From contig NZ_BAFT02000027.1 in assembly GCF_000308475.2 (NCBI RefSeq), positions 248,001 through 312,000 of the forward strand: a DNA stretch of 64,000 nt, read 5' to 3'. Below, one piece after another: positions 48,177 to 56,414 of the stretch. Position numbers and translations under genes: made by a program. The notes under the pieces were generated by a model that was not told where the DNA came from, searched no databases, and saw nothing but the letters and a program-made list of their open reading frames with translations. Position 1 is the first letter of the stretch; the number at the start of each line of letters is the position of its first letter. Source of the stretch: Nocardia brasiliensis NBRC 14402 (GTDB taxonomy: Bacteria; Actinomycetota; Actinomycetes; Mycobacteriales; Mycobacteriaceae).

Positions 48177-48326
48177 ACTCGCCTTCGTCGACCTTCAAGA
48201 CGCGAAACAGGCCCCTTCCTGGCGAGGGCTGTTCTGCGTCCGGGCAGTTGGCGCGGGTAACGAGGGCTTACCGTCCGCCGATCTTCGGACAATCGGAATG
48301 TTCGGGACTGCATCGGGAGGAGCGGG

Positions 48327-48722
48327 ATGAAGAACTTGTTGCGTGGAGTGGCCGGGGCCGTCGCGGCGGTGGGGCTCGGGGCGGGGATGTCGATGGTGGG
48401 CGGCGGTGTGGCGGGTGCGGCGCCGGAAGGTTGCGGAGTTGATCGTGGCGTGACGGCCGCGACATCGCACTGTGCGGGCGGGGACGGGGTACATCGGGCC
48501 GGAGTGCGATGCGTGGGCATCATGCCGTTGATCGCAGGTCCTGTGACGATTCCATTCCCCGGGCAATGGTCGGCACCGGGACCGACGGTGTCACCCGGCA
48601 CCCCGTCGACCGCCTCGTGCGCGGGCGCGCCGATGGAGTTCGGCATCGTGATCGACGCGTGGGGCGATTGCGGGACGCCGCATCCGCAGTGGAGCCACTA
48701 CATCGACTGGCGGCGTTGCTGA
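48327..48722 (+). CDS. Small secreted Cys-rich protein, family copy 2
   Basis: The 131-residue protein has a signal peptide ending near AGAAPEG, then GCGVDRGVTAATSHCAGGDG and RCVGI, the same pattern as the protein at 41520. The C-terminal half differs (Pro/Gly-rich, ending IDWRRC). GGGAGGAG precedes the ATG. The function is unknown. Confidence 0.82.
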   Translation: MKNLLRGVAGAVAAVGLGAGMSMVGGGVAGAAPEGCGVDRGVTAATSHCAGGDGVHRAGVRCVGIMPLIAGPVTIPFPGQWSAPGPTVSPGTPSTASCAGAPMEFGIVIDAWGDCGTPHPQWSHYIDWRRC

Positions 48723-48767
48723 ACCCCGCCCCTCGAAACGATGTGCGGGACGGGGCTTTTCGAGTGA

Positions 48768-49025
48768 CTATTCGGGCCAGGTGCCGGTGAGGGACTGATA
48801 GCCGGTGGCGCCCGCGCGATCGATGGCCGCTTTGACCAAGCCGAAGATCGCGCCTTGCAGGGCGGCGGCGAGCAGCACTTCACGCCAGGTGCGGTTGCGC
48901 GCGGTGGCGGTGGGAGCTTGATCCTCGCCGCTCACGGCACGCCACACCCGAATGAACGCCGCGTTGGCCGCGAGTCCACCGACGATGCTCACCAGCATGC
49001 CGAGCGGCTTGTAGAGAGTTTTCAC
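48768..49025 (-). CDS. DUF4235 membrane protein
   Basis: The 85-residue protein has two hydrophobic helices: KPLGMLVSIVGGLAANAAF and EVLLAAALQGAIFGLVKAAI. It ends a three-gene operon. GTG 49025 overlaps the stop of the DUF3618 gene by 4 bp and has GGAGG upstream. DUF4235 proteins are small and uncharacterised and usually occur in this setting. Confidence 0.88.
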   Translation of the reverse strand: MKTLYKPLGMLVSIVGGLAANAAFIRVWRAVSGEDQAPTATARNRTWREVLLAAALQGAIFGLVKAAIDRAGATGYQSLTGTWPE

Positions 49026-49513
49026 GCCTGCCGCCTCCGCACGATCCACCACACCAGCACGGCCGCGAACGCCGCCGCCACGGCGAGCGGAACGGGCTGA
49101 CGGCGGGCGAAGCCGGCCGCCTGTTTGCCACCGGTCACCACGGAATCGGGTGTCGCGGCCTCGGCCCGGTCCGCCAATCGGCGGGCCTCGTTCTTGGCCT
49201 GGTCCGCGGCGATTCCGGCGACCTCCTTCGCCTCCGTAGCCTTACGGGACACGAGTTCCTCTGCCTGCGCGGTCTTTTCGGCCGCGGTGGTCTTCGCGTT
49301 GTCGGCCACCGAAGCCGCCTTCGCGCGGGCGTTGTCGGCGGTATCGTGCAGCTTGTCCTTGGCCCGCGCCTTGACGTCGAGTTTGTCGGTGAGCTCTGAA
49401 ACCGTTTGGCCCAGTTGCTCTCTCGTCTCGTCGCGGTCCTGGCGCAATGCTTCCTCGTCGATCGGCCCGCTCACGATCGGATCCTCGGCCTTGGCGCGTT
49501 TCGAGTCGCTCAT
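49022..49513 (-). CDS. DUF3618 domain protein with coiled coil
   Basis: The 163-residue protein has a DUF3618 segment (LRQDRDETREQLGQTVSELTDKLDVK), a long Ala/Lys/Glu-rich helix resembling late-embryogenesis or apolipoprotein-like amphipathic repeats, and a C-terminal membrane anchor (VPLAVAAAFAAVLVWWIV) with basic end. It is coupled at both ends by 4-bp overlaps. It may link membrane and cytosol under envelope stress (inference). Confidence 0.9.
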   Translation of the reverse strand: MSDSKRAKAEDPIVSGPIDEEALRQDRDETREQLGQTVSELTDKLDVKARAKDKLHDTADNARAKAASVADNAKTTAAEKTAQAEELVSRKATEAKEVAGIAADQAKNEARRLADRAEAATPDSVVTGGKQAAGFARRQPVPLAVAAAFAAVLVWWIVRRRQA

Positions 49514-49923
49514 GAGTGGCTCCCGTGCTTGATGGTTTCGATGTCCTGTTTGACGCCCGCGGCGGCTTCCTGCGGCACCGGCGGAACCGCGCGCTCGACG
49601 TCCTTCTTGCCGAGCACCGCGAACAGCGCGGCCGCGATCAGCAGCACCGCGCCGACGATCAACGCGGCCGCCCACCCGGGCAGCGGAATCGCCAACGCGA
49701 AAACGGCCGCCGCGACCAACGCGGCACCGCCGTACAGGCCGAGCAACGCGCCGACCCCGGCAAGCCCGGCGCCCCGGCCGATCAACTTGCCCTTCTGCTG
49801 CACCTCCAGCCGGGCGAGCTGAATCTCGTCCCGCACCAGCCTGCTCACCTGCTCGGTGGCGTCGTTGACCAGCTCTGCCACGGACCGGGTGTCACCCGGC
49901 GCTCCGGTATGCGTTTCTGTCAT
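49510..49923 (-). CDS. Holin-X superfamily III membrane protein
   Basis: The 137-residue protein has SVAELVNDATEQVSRLVRDE, an amphipathic lead and two strong membrane helices (residues ~55-105: GALLGLYGGAALVAAAVFAL, ALIVGAVLLIAAALFAVLG). It matches the actinobacterial Holin-X family, which despite the name is a chromosomal membrane protein. It is first in the Holin-X/DUF3618/DUF4235 operon. Confidence 0.9.
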   Translation of the reverse strand: MTETHTGAPGDTRSVAELVNDATEQVSRLVRDEIQLARLEVQQKGKLIGRGAGLAGVGALLGLYGGAALVAAAVFALAIPLPGWAAALIVGAVLLIAAALFAVLGKKDVERAVPPVPQEAAAGVKQDIETIKHGSHS

Positions 49924-50256
49924 GGTGAGACCTCCCAGTCGACGGCCGGGTACCCGGCGTATCGGGAGGCAAACTCGAATGGCTACGGACGACGTGCAGG
50001 CGGCTTCCTAGCGGGCCTGGCAGCTACCGACCGGCGCGGTGGGCTGATCCGCGTATCGAAGTGCGTACTCGCCAGCCGCCGTTCCGCCACGCCCACCAGG
50101 TCGAGAACGTCGTGCGCGAGGTAGCCGGTGGTCCCCGATCAGCCCGCATCGCTTCGCCCAGAAAGTATGAGATCTAACCTTTGACAGCGAAGCTTCTCAT
50201 CAAAGGTTAGTTCCTAAGGTTTGATGAGAGCTCGGCTCGTCAAAGGATCGGGAGTA
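49924..50256. other. Intergenic region with inverted repeats
   Basis: This space of 333 bases upstream of the Holin-X operon holds no credible gene. It carries the inverted repeats at 50176-50249 listed separately. Confidence 0.55.
50176..50249. repeat. Cluster of short inverted repeats
   Basis: AACCTTTGA (50176) and TCAAAGGTT (50200) form a perfect 9-bp inverted pair 15 nt apart. The segment AGCTTCTCATCAAAGG is mirrored imperfectly by the following GGTTTGATGAGAGCT, and a further TCAAAGG occurs near 50240. It lies downstream of the minus-strand membrane protein and upstream of Holin-X. It could be a folded RNA, an operator or a decayed mobile-element end. Confidence 0.5.
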
Positions 50257-50871
50257 TCACGCAGAGGGCGGAGCGGGGTTGCGGCGCTCGTCGAAACGAC
50301 GTTGTTCCACCGCGTCGGCGAAGTCGGAGTGCGCGGAAACAACCAGGTAGTCGGTCGAATCCGTCAGCCAGACGTCGGCGAAGTAGCTGGACCGGGACCA
50401 AGCGACGACGGCGACGGCTAGGGCAATGGGGAAGCAGCCGGGGATGACCGCGAAGGCGAGGGGGACGGAGAGCTGGTCGAGGTGGAGGAGGCGAGCGGCG
50501 GCAATCGCGGCGAAGGTGAGGACGACAGCGAGCACAGCCAGCACGGCGAACCGCCGGAATCTACTGACCTCGTATAGGCAGTATTCGCACGCCGGACATG
50601 CGAATCGAAGCAGAGCGTCCGGCCCGCGCGACTCGCGGGGCTGCCAGGGCCAGCGCATGGATCGCAGGAAGGAGCGGGCAGTCGGCAGTTCGGAGCCTGG
50701 GCCGCTGGAACGCACTGTGCAGGAACGCGTTTCGACAGCGGGTAGGCCGTGCTCACTGCACAGGTCGGGCAGACTTTCGGCCAGGATCAGTTCGAGGGGT
50801 GCGGACGTGAGAACCGGAGCCCACTGCGGATTCACCTCTGTCGCGAAGAGCACTCGCCGCCGACCGCTCAC
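50257..50871 (-). CDS. Membrane protein with an N-terminal Cys-containing domain
   Basis: The 204-residue protein begins with an actinobacterial-type CSEHGLPAV segment and a basic Trp/Pro region. A CPACEYC motif that could bind metal follows, then two membrane helices (FAVLAVLAVVLTFAAIAAAR and PLAFAVIPGCFPIALAVAVV) and a short acidic tail. No family was recognised. GTG 50871 is the assumed start. Confidence 0.65.
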   Translation of the reverse strand: MSGRRRVLFATEVNPQWAPVLTSAPLELILAESLPDLCSEHGLPAVETRSCTVRSSGPGSELPTARSFLRSMRWPWQPRESRGPDALLRFACPACEYCLYEVSRFRRFAVLAVLAVVLTFAAIAAARLLHLDQLSVPLAFAVIPGCFPIALAVAVVAWSRSSYFADVWLTDSTDYLVVSAHSDFADAVEQRRFDERRNPAPPSA

Positions 50872-50962
50872 TGCGGCCAGACCTTGAACGCGTCGCGCAT
50901 GAACTCCCCCTTGGTGGCGCGCCGCACCTTCGGGTGGCTGAACGTGCGGCGGGGCCTCTGAG

Positions 50963-51047
50963 CGGAGACGGAGGGATTTGAACCCCCGGTCGCTCTCGCG
51001 ACGCTCGCTTTCAAGGCGAGTGCATTCGGCCGCTCTGCCACGTCTCC
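50963..51047 (-). tRNA. tRNA-Ser (anticodon UGA)
   Basis: Acceptor stem GGAGACG/CGTCTCC, anticodon loop CTTGAAA, long variable arm and T-arm GGTTCAAATCC are present. CCA is not encoded. It reads UCA (and UCG). Confidence 0.94.
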
Positions 51048-51071
51048 AGGATCACGATGGTAGCGGACGGG

Positions 51072-51572
51072 TCAGAGGGGGCGCGTTCCGATTTCCTGAT
51101 CGACGCGGGCGAAGACCTCGGCGATGACCTCTAGCTGGTGCGGGGTGAGCAGGTCGACGAAATCGCGGCGGACGGCGTCGACGTGGCCGGGAGCGGCGGC
51201 TTCGAGGCGGCGCATGCCTTCGTCGGTCAGTTCGGCGAGCACGCCGCGGCCGTCCTCGAGGCAGGTGTTGCGGCGCACCATCCGCTCGGCTTCCAGCCGC
51301 CGAATCTGGTGGGTGAGGCGGCTGCGGGAGGAAAGCACGCCGTCGGCCAGTTCGCTCATCCGCAGGGATCGGCCGGGCGCTTCGGACAGCAGGACGAGGA
51401 TGCGATACTCGGCGACGCTCAGGTCGCTGTCCCGTTGCAATTGCCGGTTCAGCGCGGTCATCAGGCGCTGATGTCCGTCCATATAAGCCCGCCAGGCTCG
51501 TTGCTGCGCCGGGGTGAGCCACCTCGGTTCGGCCGCAACGGGACTGCTCGATTCGGGGTGCACGGTGCTCAT
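51072..51572 (-). CDS. MarR family transcriptional regulator
   Basis: The 166-residue protein has the MarR winged helix: LSVAEYRILVLLSEAPGRSL, RMSELADGVLSSRSRLTHQI, RRLEAERMVRR and the wing with DGRGVLAELTDEG. ATG 51572 is the likely start. It is divergent from a quinone oxidoreductase gene, which it may control, as MarR proteins often regulate neighbouring redox genes. Confidence 0.9.
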   Translation of the reverse strand: MSTVHPESSSPVAAEPRWLTPAQQRAWRAYMDGHQRLMTALNRQLQRDSDLSVAEYRILVLLSEAPGRSLRMSELADGVLSSRSRLTHQIRRLEAERMVRRNTCLEDGRGVLAELTDEGMRRLEAAAPGHVDAVRRDFVDLLTPHQLEVIAEVFARVDQEIGTRPL

Positions 51573-51750
51573 TCTAAGCCGGGCGAACTGGGGAGATCCC
51601 TGGTGCGAGAAAGCCATACCGGACTACCGACGGAGTAGGTCTGCAGGCCGTTCGCCACAGCAAGATTTTGTGCCATCGCACAGATCGAAGCGCGAGGTTT
51701 GCGGTGCGGCGACCGGGGCCGCCGCCCGCGCGGGCGGGTACAGGGGCAGT

Positions 51751-52749
51751 ATGGGTCTCGTGCATGCGATCAAGCTGAACGGTTTCGGCGGACCCGAGGT
51801 GATGGAGTGGGCCGAGGCGCCGGATCCGGTGCCCGGCCCCGGCGAAGTGCTGATCGAGGTGACGGCGGCCGGCGTGAACCGCGCCGATCTGCTCCAGCGC
51901 CAAGGGCACTACCCGCCGCCGCCGGGCGCGAGCGAGGTGCTCGGGCTCGAATGTTCCGGTGTCATCGCCGAACTCGGCGCCGGTGTGCACGACTGGCAGG
52001 TCGGCGACCGGGTGTGCGCGCTGCTGTCCGGTGGCGGGTATGCCGAGAAAGTGGTTGCGCCGGCGGCGCAATTGCTGCCGGTCCCCGAAGGGTTGGATCT
52101 CGGCGCGGCCGCGGGACTGCCCGAGGTGGCGGCGACCGTGTGGTCGAACCTGGTCATGACGGCGGGCTTGCAGGCCGGTCAACTGCTGTTGATCCACGGC
52201 GGTGGCAGCGGCATCGGCACCCATGCGATCCAGGTGGCCCGCGGCCTGGGCGCGCGCGTCGCGGTGACGGCCGGCTCGGCCGAGAAGCTGCGCCGATGCC
52301 AGGAACTCGGCGCGGACCTGCTGATCAACTACCGCGACGACGATTTCGTCGCCGCCGTGCGCGCGGACGGGTCGGGCGCCGACGTCATCCTGGATCTGAT
52401 GGGCGCGGCCTACCTGTCCCGCAATGTGGAGGCGCTGGCGAACTTCGGCCATCTCGTGGTGATCGGGATGCAGGGCGGCGCGACCGGCGAGCTGAATCTC
52501 GGTGCGCTGCTACGGAAATGGGGCAGCGTGCACGCGACGAACCTGCGGAACCGGCCGGCCACCGGCGTCGGCAGCAAAGCGGCGGTCATCGCCGAGGTGC
52601 GGCGGCACCTGTGGCCGCTGGTCGCCGACGGCAGCGTCGTCCCCGTCATCGACGCCGAGGTGCCGGTCGCCGAAGCGGGCGAGGCACATCGGCTGCTGGA
52701 ATCCGGCGACGCGTTCGGCAAGGTCACCTTGCAGATCCGCAAACCCTGA
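51751..52749 (+). CDS. NAD(P)H:quinone oxidoreductase (QOR/PIG3-type)
   Basis: The 332-residue medium-chain dehydrogenase-like protein lacks the zinc-ligand set. Seen are NGFGGPEVMEWAEAPDP, GVNRADLLQRQGHYPPPPGA, GLECSGVIAELGAGV and the NADPH site LLIHGGGSGIGTHAIQVA. It reduces quinones or related electrophiles. It holds the place of Rv3777 in the M. tuberculosis order. ATG 51751 is the start. A 19-bp repeat array follows the gene. Confidence 0.9.
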   Translation: MGLVHAIKLNGFGGPEVMEWAEAPDPVPGPGEVLIEVTAAGVNRADLLQRQGHYPPPPGASEVLGLECSGVIAELGAGVHDWQVGDRVCALLSGGGYAEKVVAPAAQLLPVPEGLDLGAAAGLPEVAATVWSNLVMTAGLQAGQLLLIHGGGSGIGTHAIQVARGLGARVAVTAGSAEKLRRCQELGADLLINYRDDDFVAAVRADGSGADVILDLMGAAYLSRNVEALANFGHLVVIGMQGGATGELNLGALLRKWGSVHATNLRNRPATGVGSKAAVIAEVRRHLWPLVADGSVVPVIDAEVPVAEAGEAHRLLESGDAFGKVTLQIRKP

Positions 52750-52791
52750 CTCCCGCGCGCGAATTGTCGCGCCGCGCGCGGATTCGTCGGC

Positions 52792-53115
52792 GAATACGCG
52801 CGCGGCGTGCGAACACGTGCGCGACAGGCGAACACGTGCGCGGCGGGCAGATACGTGTGCGGCAGGCGAATATGTGCGCAGCAGGCAAATGCGTGCACGG
52901 CAGGCGAACACGTGCGCGACAGGAAATCACTTGCACGGCAGGCGAATTTGCACGCGGGCAGGCGAGTACGTGCACGGCGAGCAAATGCGCGCGCAACACG
53001 CGAGCACCTGCACGGCGAGCAAATACGTGCACAACAGGCAATTACGTGCACAGCAAGCGAACACGTGCGCGACGAGAGATCACCTGCGCGGCAGGCTAAT
53101 TCGCGCGCGGCGCAC
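52792..53115. repeat. 17-unit tandem array of a degenerate 19-bp repeat
   Basis: Starting at 52792, units of exactly 19 bp (one of 20 bp at 52944) repeat 17 times with substitutions but almost no indels. The consensus is close to GAATACGTGCGCGGCAGGC, with an ACGTGC core. The array fills nearly the whole space between two convergent genes. Because 19 is not a multiple of 3, it cannot code a simple repeated peptide, and no unit has a matching spacer, so it is not a CRISPR. Confidence 0.95.
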
Positions 53116-53129
53116 AACACCTCGCGGTC

Positions 53130-54332
53130 TCACTCCAACGCGACGAGCGCCCGTCCCAGCTGATCGATCTCGAATTTGGTGGTGTAGGGCGCGAGACCGA
53201 TGGTTACCGCCCCACCTTCGTCGTTCACGCCGAGCGCGTCGAGCAGCCTGCTGCCGCCGTGTACCCCGCTGACCGTGCCGATCCGGTTGTCGGCCAGCTT
53301 GGCGGCCACCTTCTCGGCCTGCATGCCCGCGAGAGTGAAACTGACGGTGGGGATTCGGGTGGAGGCGCGGCCGATGACGGTCAGGCCGGGGATCTTCTCC
53401 AGCACATCCATCAAATGCTCGAACAGCTGATCGTGGTAGTCCTGCAGCGACGTGATCGACATTTCCAGGCGCTGGCGCCTGCTGCCGCGCGCCCGCTCGT
53501 CCAGGCCGGCCAGGAAGTCGATCGAGGTGGTGAGCCCGGCGAGCAGGGCGTACTGATGCCCACCGACCTCGAGCCGCTCGGCGCCCTTCGCGTAGGGGTT
53601 CAACGACATCGACGGAATCCGGTCCAGGAAGGCCGGGTCGCGGAAGACCAGCGCGCCGATCTGCGGGCCGCCCCAGGCGGGGGCGCTGAGCGCGACCACG
53701 TCGGCGTTGAGTTCGTCGATGTCGATGAGCGCATAGGGTGCCGCGCCGAACGCGTCGGCGACGAGCAGCCCACCCACCTCGTGCACCCGGTCGGCGGCCA
53801 CCCGGACCGCGGGCGCGGAGCCGACGATCGGCGAGGCGGCGGTGAGCGCGACCAGTCGCGCGGTGGGGCCGATCAATTCCTCGAACTGCCAGGAGGGCAT
53901 CTCGCAGGTTTCGATCTCCACCTCGGCCCAGCGCACGTGCGCGCCGTAACGATTGGCGATGCGCAGCCAGGGGGCGACATTCGCTTCGTCGTCCAGCCGG
54001 GACAGCACGATGCCGGTGCCCAGCCCGAGCCGCGAGCTCAGCGATTCGGCCAGCCAGGCCAGCAGGACCGCGCGGTCGGGGCCCAGCACGACGCCCGCCG
54101 GATCGCCGCCGACCAGATCGGCCACCGCCTCGCGCGCCGCGTCCAGGATGGCGGCGCTGCGCACCGCCGCGCCGTTGCGGCCGATATGCGAAAAAGAGGA
54201 CGTTCGGAAACCCGTTGAGACCGCGCGGGATACCGCATCGGGCACCAGCATGCCCGCCTGCGGGTCGAGATGAATCCAGCCGTCGCCGAGGGACGGTATC
54301 AGGCCCCGAACCCTCGCGACGTCGTAAGTCAT
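53130..54332 (-). CDS. Aminotransferase class V-like protein lacking the PLP lysine
   Basis: The 400-residue protein has a cysteine desulfurase-like fold, e.g. PQAGMLVPDAVSRAV at the N-terminus, VVLGPDRAVLLAWLA, LVADAFGAAPYALIDID and GGHQYALLAGL. In the place of the Lys-bearing S-G-H-K motif it reads ALSAPAWGGPQIG, so the lysine that binds PLP is absent. It corresponds in place to Rv3778c. It may bind a substrate without PLP chemistry, or be a structural relic. ATG 54332 is the start. Confidence 0.85.
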   Translation of the reverse strand: MTYDVARVRGLIPSLGDGWIHLDPQAGMLVPDAVSRAVSTGFRTSSFSHIGRNGAAVRSAAILDAAREAVADLVGGDPAGVVLGPDRAVLLAWLAESLSSRLGLGTGIVLSRLDDEANVAPWLRIANRYGAHVRWAEVEIETCEMPSWQFEELIGPTARLVALTAASPIVGSAPAVRVAADRVHEVGGLLVADAFGAAPYALIDIDELNADVVALSAPAWGGPQIGALVFRDPAFLDRIPSMSLNPYAKGAERLEVGGHQYALLAGLTTSIDFLAGLDERARGSRRQRLEMSITSLQDYHDQLFEHLMDVLEKIPGLTVIGRASTRIPTVSFTLAGMQAEKVAAKLADNRIGTVSGVHGGSRLLDALGVNDEGGAVTIGLAPYTTKFEIDQLGRALVALE

Positions 54333-54593
54333 GTTGGCCACTCTAAGGGCAGCGGGCGAGCCTGTGTAACCGTGTTCCCCTCCGCTTCCGCACGGGGGCA
54401 CAGCGACCTGGGACTCAGCATGGCAACCGACTTTCAGCAAATCCGAACCACACGACCCGAACAGAATAGAACGCCGCCGCGTCGCCAGGGCGGGGACCGG
54501 GCACACCGGTGCGACAGCTCGTCGCGCCGCCGCGCGCGACTCTCAGCGCAGCCCCTTTAGCGCGTTCGGCGGCAACGCGACATGATAGGGACC

Positions 54594-55199
54594 ATGACGC
54601 AATCGGATGAGTCACCGGACCACATCGTCGTCGTCGGACCGGACGGCCGCCCGTTGGTCATCCCGGCGGAGGCCGCATCGGACGCGCCCTTCACCGCGCA
54701 GGTGGTGACCGACGAGGACAAGAAGGGCGAGTCGGACGATCGCGACGACGCGGGCGAATCGCTGGCCGACATGGTCGAGCAGCCCGCGAAGGTCATGCGG
54801 ATCGGCACGATGATCAAGCAACTGCTCGAAGAGGTGCGCGCCGCTCCGCTCGACGACGCGAGCCGCAGCAGGCTCAAGGACATCCACAAGTCGTCGGTGC
54901 GCGAGCTGGAGCAGGGCCTGGCTCCGGAACTGCGCGACGAACTCGAGCGGCTCACGCTGCCGTTCACCGACGACGCCATTCCGTCGGACGCGGAGCTGCG
55001 GATCGCCCAGGCCCAGTTGGTCGGCTGGCTGGAAGGGCTGTTCCACGGTATCCAGACGGCGCTGTTCGCCCAGCAGATGGCCGCCCGAGCCCAGCTCGAG
55101 CAGATGCGCCAGGGCGCGCTACCGCCCGGCATCCACGCGGCGGACCCGCGCGGCGGGCCGGCGAATCACGTCACCGGCGGTTCCGGGCAGTATTTGTGA
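54594..55199 (+). CDS. bpa: Bacterial proteasome activator Bpa (PafE)
   Basis: The 201-residue protein matches Rv3780: LADMVEQPAKVMRIGTMIKQ, LDDASRSRLKDIHKSSVREL, LVGWLEGLFHGIQTALFAQQ and the C-terminal GQYL, the HbYX-type tail that docks into the proteasome core. Bpa forms an ATP-independent ring that opens the 20S gate and delivers unfolded proteins such as HspR. The N-terminal 65 residues are acidic and disordered. ATG 54594 is favoured; 54582 is in frame. Confidence 0.94.
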   Translation: MTQSDESPDHIVVVGPDGRPLVIPAEAASDAPFTAQVVTDEDKKGESDDRDDAGESLADMVEQPAKVMRIGTMIKQLLEEVRAAPLDDASRSRLKDIHKSSVRELEQGLAPELRDELERLTLPFTDDAIPSDAELRIAQAQLVGWLEGLFHGIQTALFAQQMAARAQLEQMRQGALPPGIHAADPRGGPANHVTGGSGQYL

Positions 55200-55282
55200 G
55201 TCCCGCATCACGGCTGTGAGAGGCACCGGCCCGTGTGTGCCACGCGGGTCGGTACGAATGTCCAAGGGTAGGCTCGGGCACC

Positions 55283-56404
55283 GTGCCCGCCGCTGCCGCT
55301 CGCCCCGACTCGAATCAGAGTCCGGGGCGTCGTGAAGAGAGCTCAGTGCGTTCAGATGACAGCTCAGTGCGTTCAGAAAACCCCGAGCGTTCCGTTGAGT
55401 CCGAGCGTTCCGATGAATCCGCGCGTCCAGACGCCGACGCCGCTGTGGCGCGCGCCGAGGACAGCCAGCCGGAAGCAGGCTCGGTGAGCGCCGGGGAGGC
55501 TCCGGCCGTGTCGAAGGCGACCGCGGCGGACGAGCAATCGGCTGCCGCGCCCACCGAACCGGCCGACGATGCGCCGATCACCTCGGATTCGCAGACCTTC
55601 CAGCGCGCCTTCAAGGACTTCCGCGTCGGCTTCGGGCAGCGCGAGCTGTGGCTCTCGCTCGGCTGGCAGGACATCAAGCAGCGGTACCGCCGTTCGGTGC
55701 TGGGCCCGTTCTGGATCACCATCGCGACGGGTGTGCAGGCGGCGGCGATCGGCCTGCTGTATTCCGCGCTGCTCGGTCAGCCGGTCAAGGACTACCTGCC
55801 GTATGTGGCGGTCGGCATCATCGTCTGGAATGTGATCAACGCGAGCATTCTCGAGGGTTCCGATGTCTTCATCGCCAACGAGGGATTGATCAAACAGCTG
55901 CCCTCGGCGCTGAGCGTGCACGTCTATCGCCTGGTCTGGCGGCAGTTGCTGTTCTTCGCGCACAACATGCTGATCTATTTCGTGGTGCTCGTCGCGTTCG
56001 GTGTGTGGGAAAAGCTGCACTGGACCGCGATATTCGCGATTCCGGCACTGGGACTGCTGTTCCTCAACGCGATGTGGGTGTCGATCGTGTTCGGCATCTT
56101 CAGCACGCGCTATCGCGATATCGCGCCGATCCTCGGCAGCCTCACGCTGATGCTGTTCGTGCTGACCCCGGTGATGTGGAATACCAAGAGCCTCGAGGCG
56201 CAGGGCGGGCAGGTCAGCGAGCGCGCGAAGCTGGCCGAGATCGTGCCGACGTTCCACTATCTGGAGATCATCCGCGCCCCACTGCTCGGCGACGACCAGC
56301 ACCTGTATCACTGGCTGATCGTCGGCGCCATCACGGTGGTCGGCTGGATCGTCGCCATCTTCGCGATGAAGCAATTCCGTTCGCGCGTGCCGTACTGGGT
56401 TTAG
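55283..56404 (+). CDS. wzm: Galactan ABC exporter permease (Wzm/RfbD)
   Basis: The 373-residue protein ends in an ABC-2 permease of ~275 residues: FRVGFGQRELWLSLGWQDIK, RRSVLGPFWITIATG, YVAVGIIVWNVINASILEG, EGLIKQLPSALSVHVYRLVW, and a last helix before RSRVPYWV. It matches Rv3783, which with the ATPase moves lipid-linked galactan across the membrane. A ~95-residue Ser/Glu/Arg-rich N-terminal tail absent from the mycobacterial protein precedes it. GTG 55283 is the best start. Confidence 0.9.
   Translation: MPAAAARPDSNQSPGRREESSVRSDDSSVRSENPERSVESERSDESARPDADAAVARAEDSQPEAGSVSAGEAPAVSKATAADEQSAAAPTEPADDAPITSDSQTFQRAFKDFRVGFGQRELWLSLGWQDIKQRYRRSVLGPFWITIATGVQAAAIGLLYSALLGQPVKDYLPYVAVGIIVWNVINASILEGSDVFIANEGLIKQLPSALSVHVYRLVWRQLLFFAHNMLIYFVVLVAFGVWEKLHWTAIFAIPALGLLFLNAMWVSIVFGIFSTRYRDIAPILGSLTLMLFVLTPVMWNTKSLEAQGGQVSERAKLAEIVPTFHYLEIIRAPLLGDDQHLYHWLIVGAITVVGWIVAIFAMKQFRSRVPYWV
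55340..55420 (+). repeat. Short tandem repeats in the wzm N-terminal extension
   Basis: A 21-bp unit (SSVRSDD/SSVRSEN) occurs twice and an 18-bp unit (ERSVES/ERSDES) follows twice, in frame. They explain the low-complexity tail. Confidence 0.75.
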
Positions 56405-56414
56405 GAGCGGATCG

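Noticed and set aside
49510..49923. Holin gene as a sign of prophage
   Set aside because: Holin-X proteins of this type are chromosomal in Actinobacteria. No endolysin, capsid, tail or integrase gene lies nearby.
52792..53115. Possible CRISPR array
   Set aside because: The 19-bp units are contiguous, with no unique spacers, and no cas genes are present.
52500..53270. Long open frames across the repeat array on both strands
   Set aside because: The repeat unit simply lacks stop codons in any frame. The translations are Arg/Thr/Ala-rich, rotate in frame every unit and match nothing.
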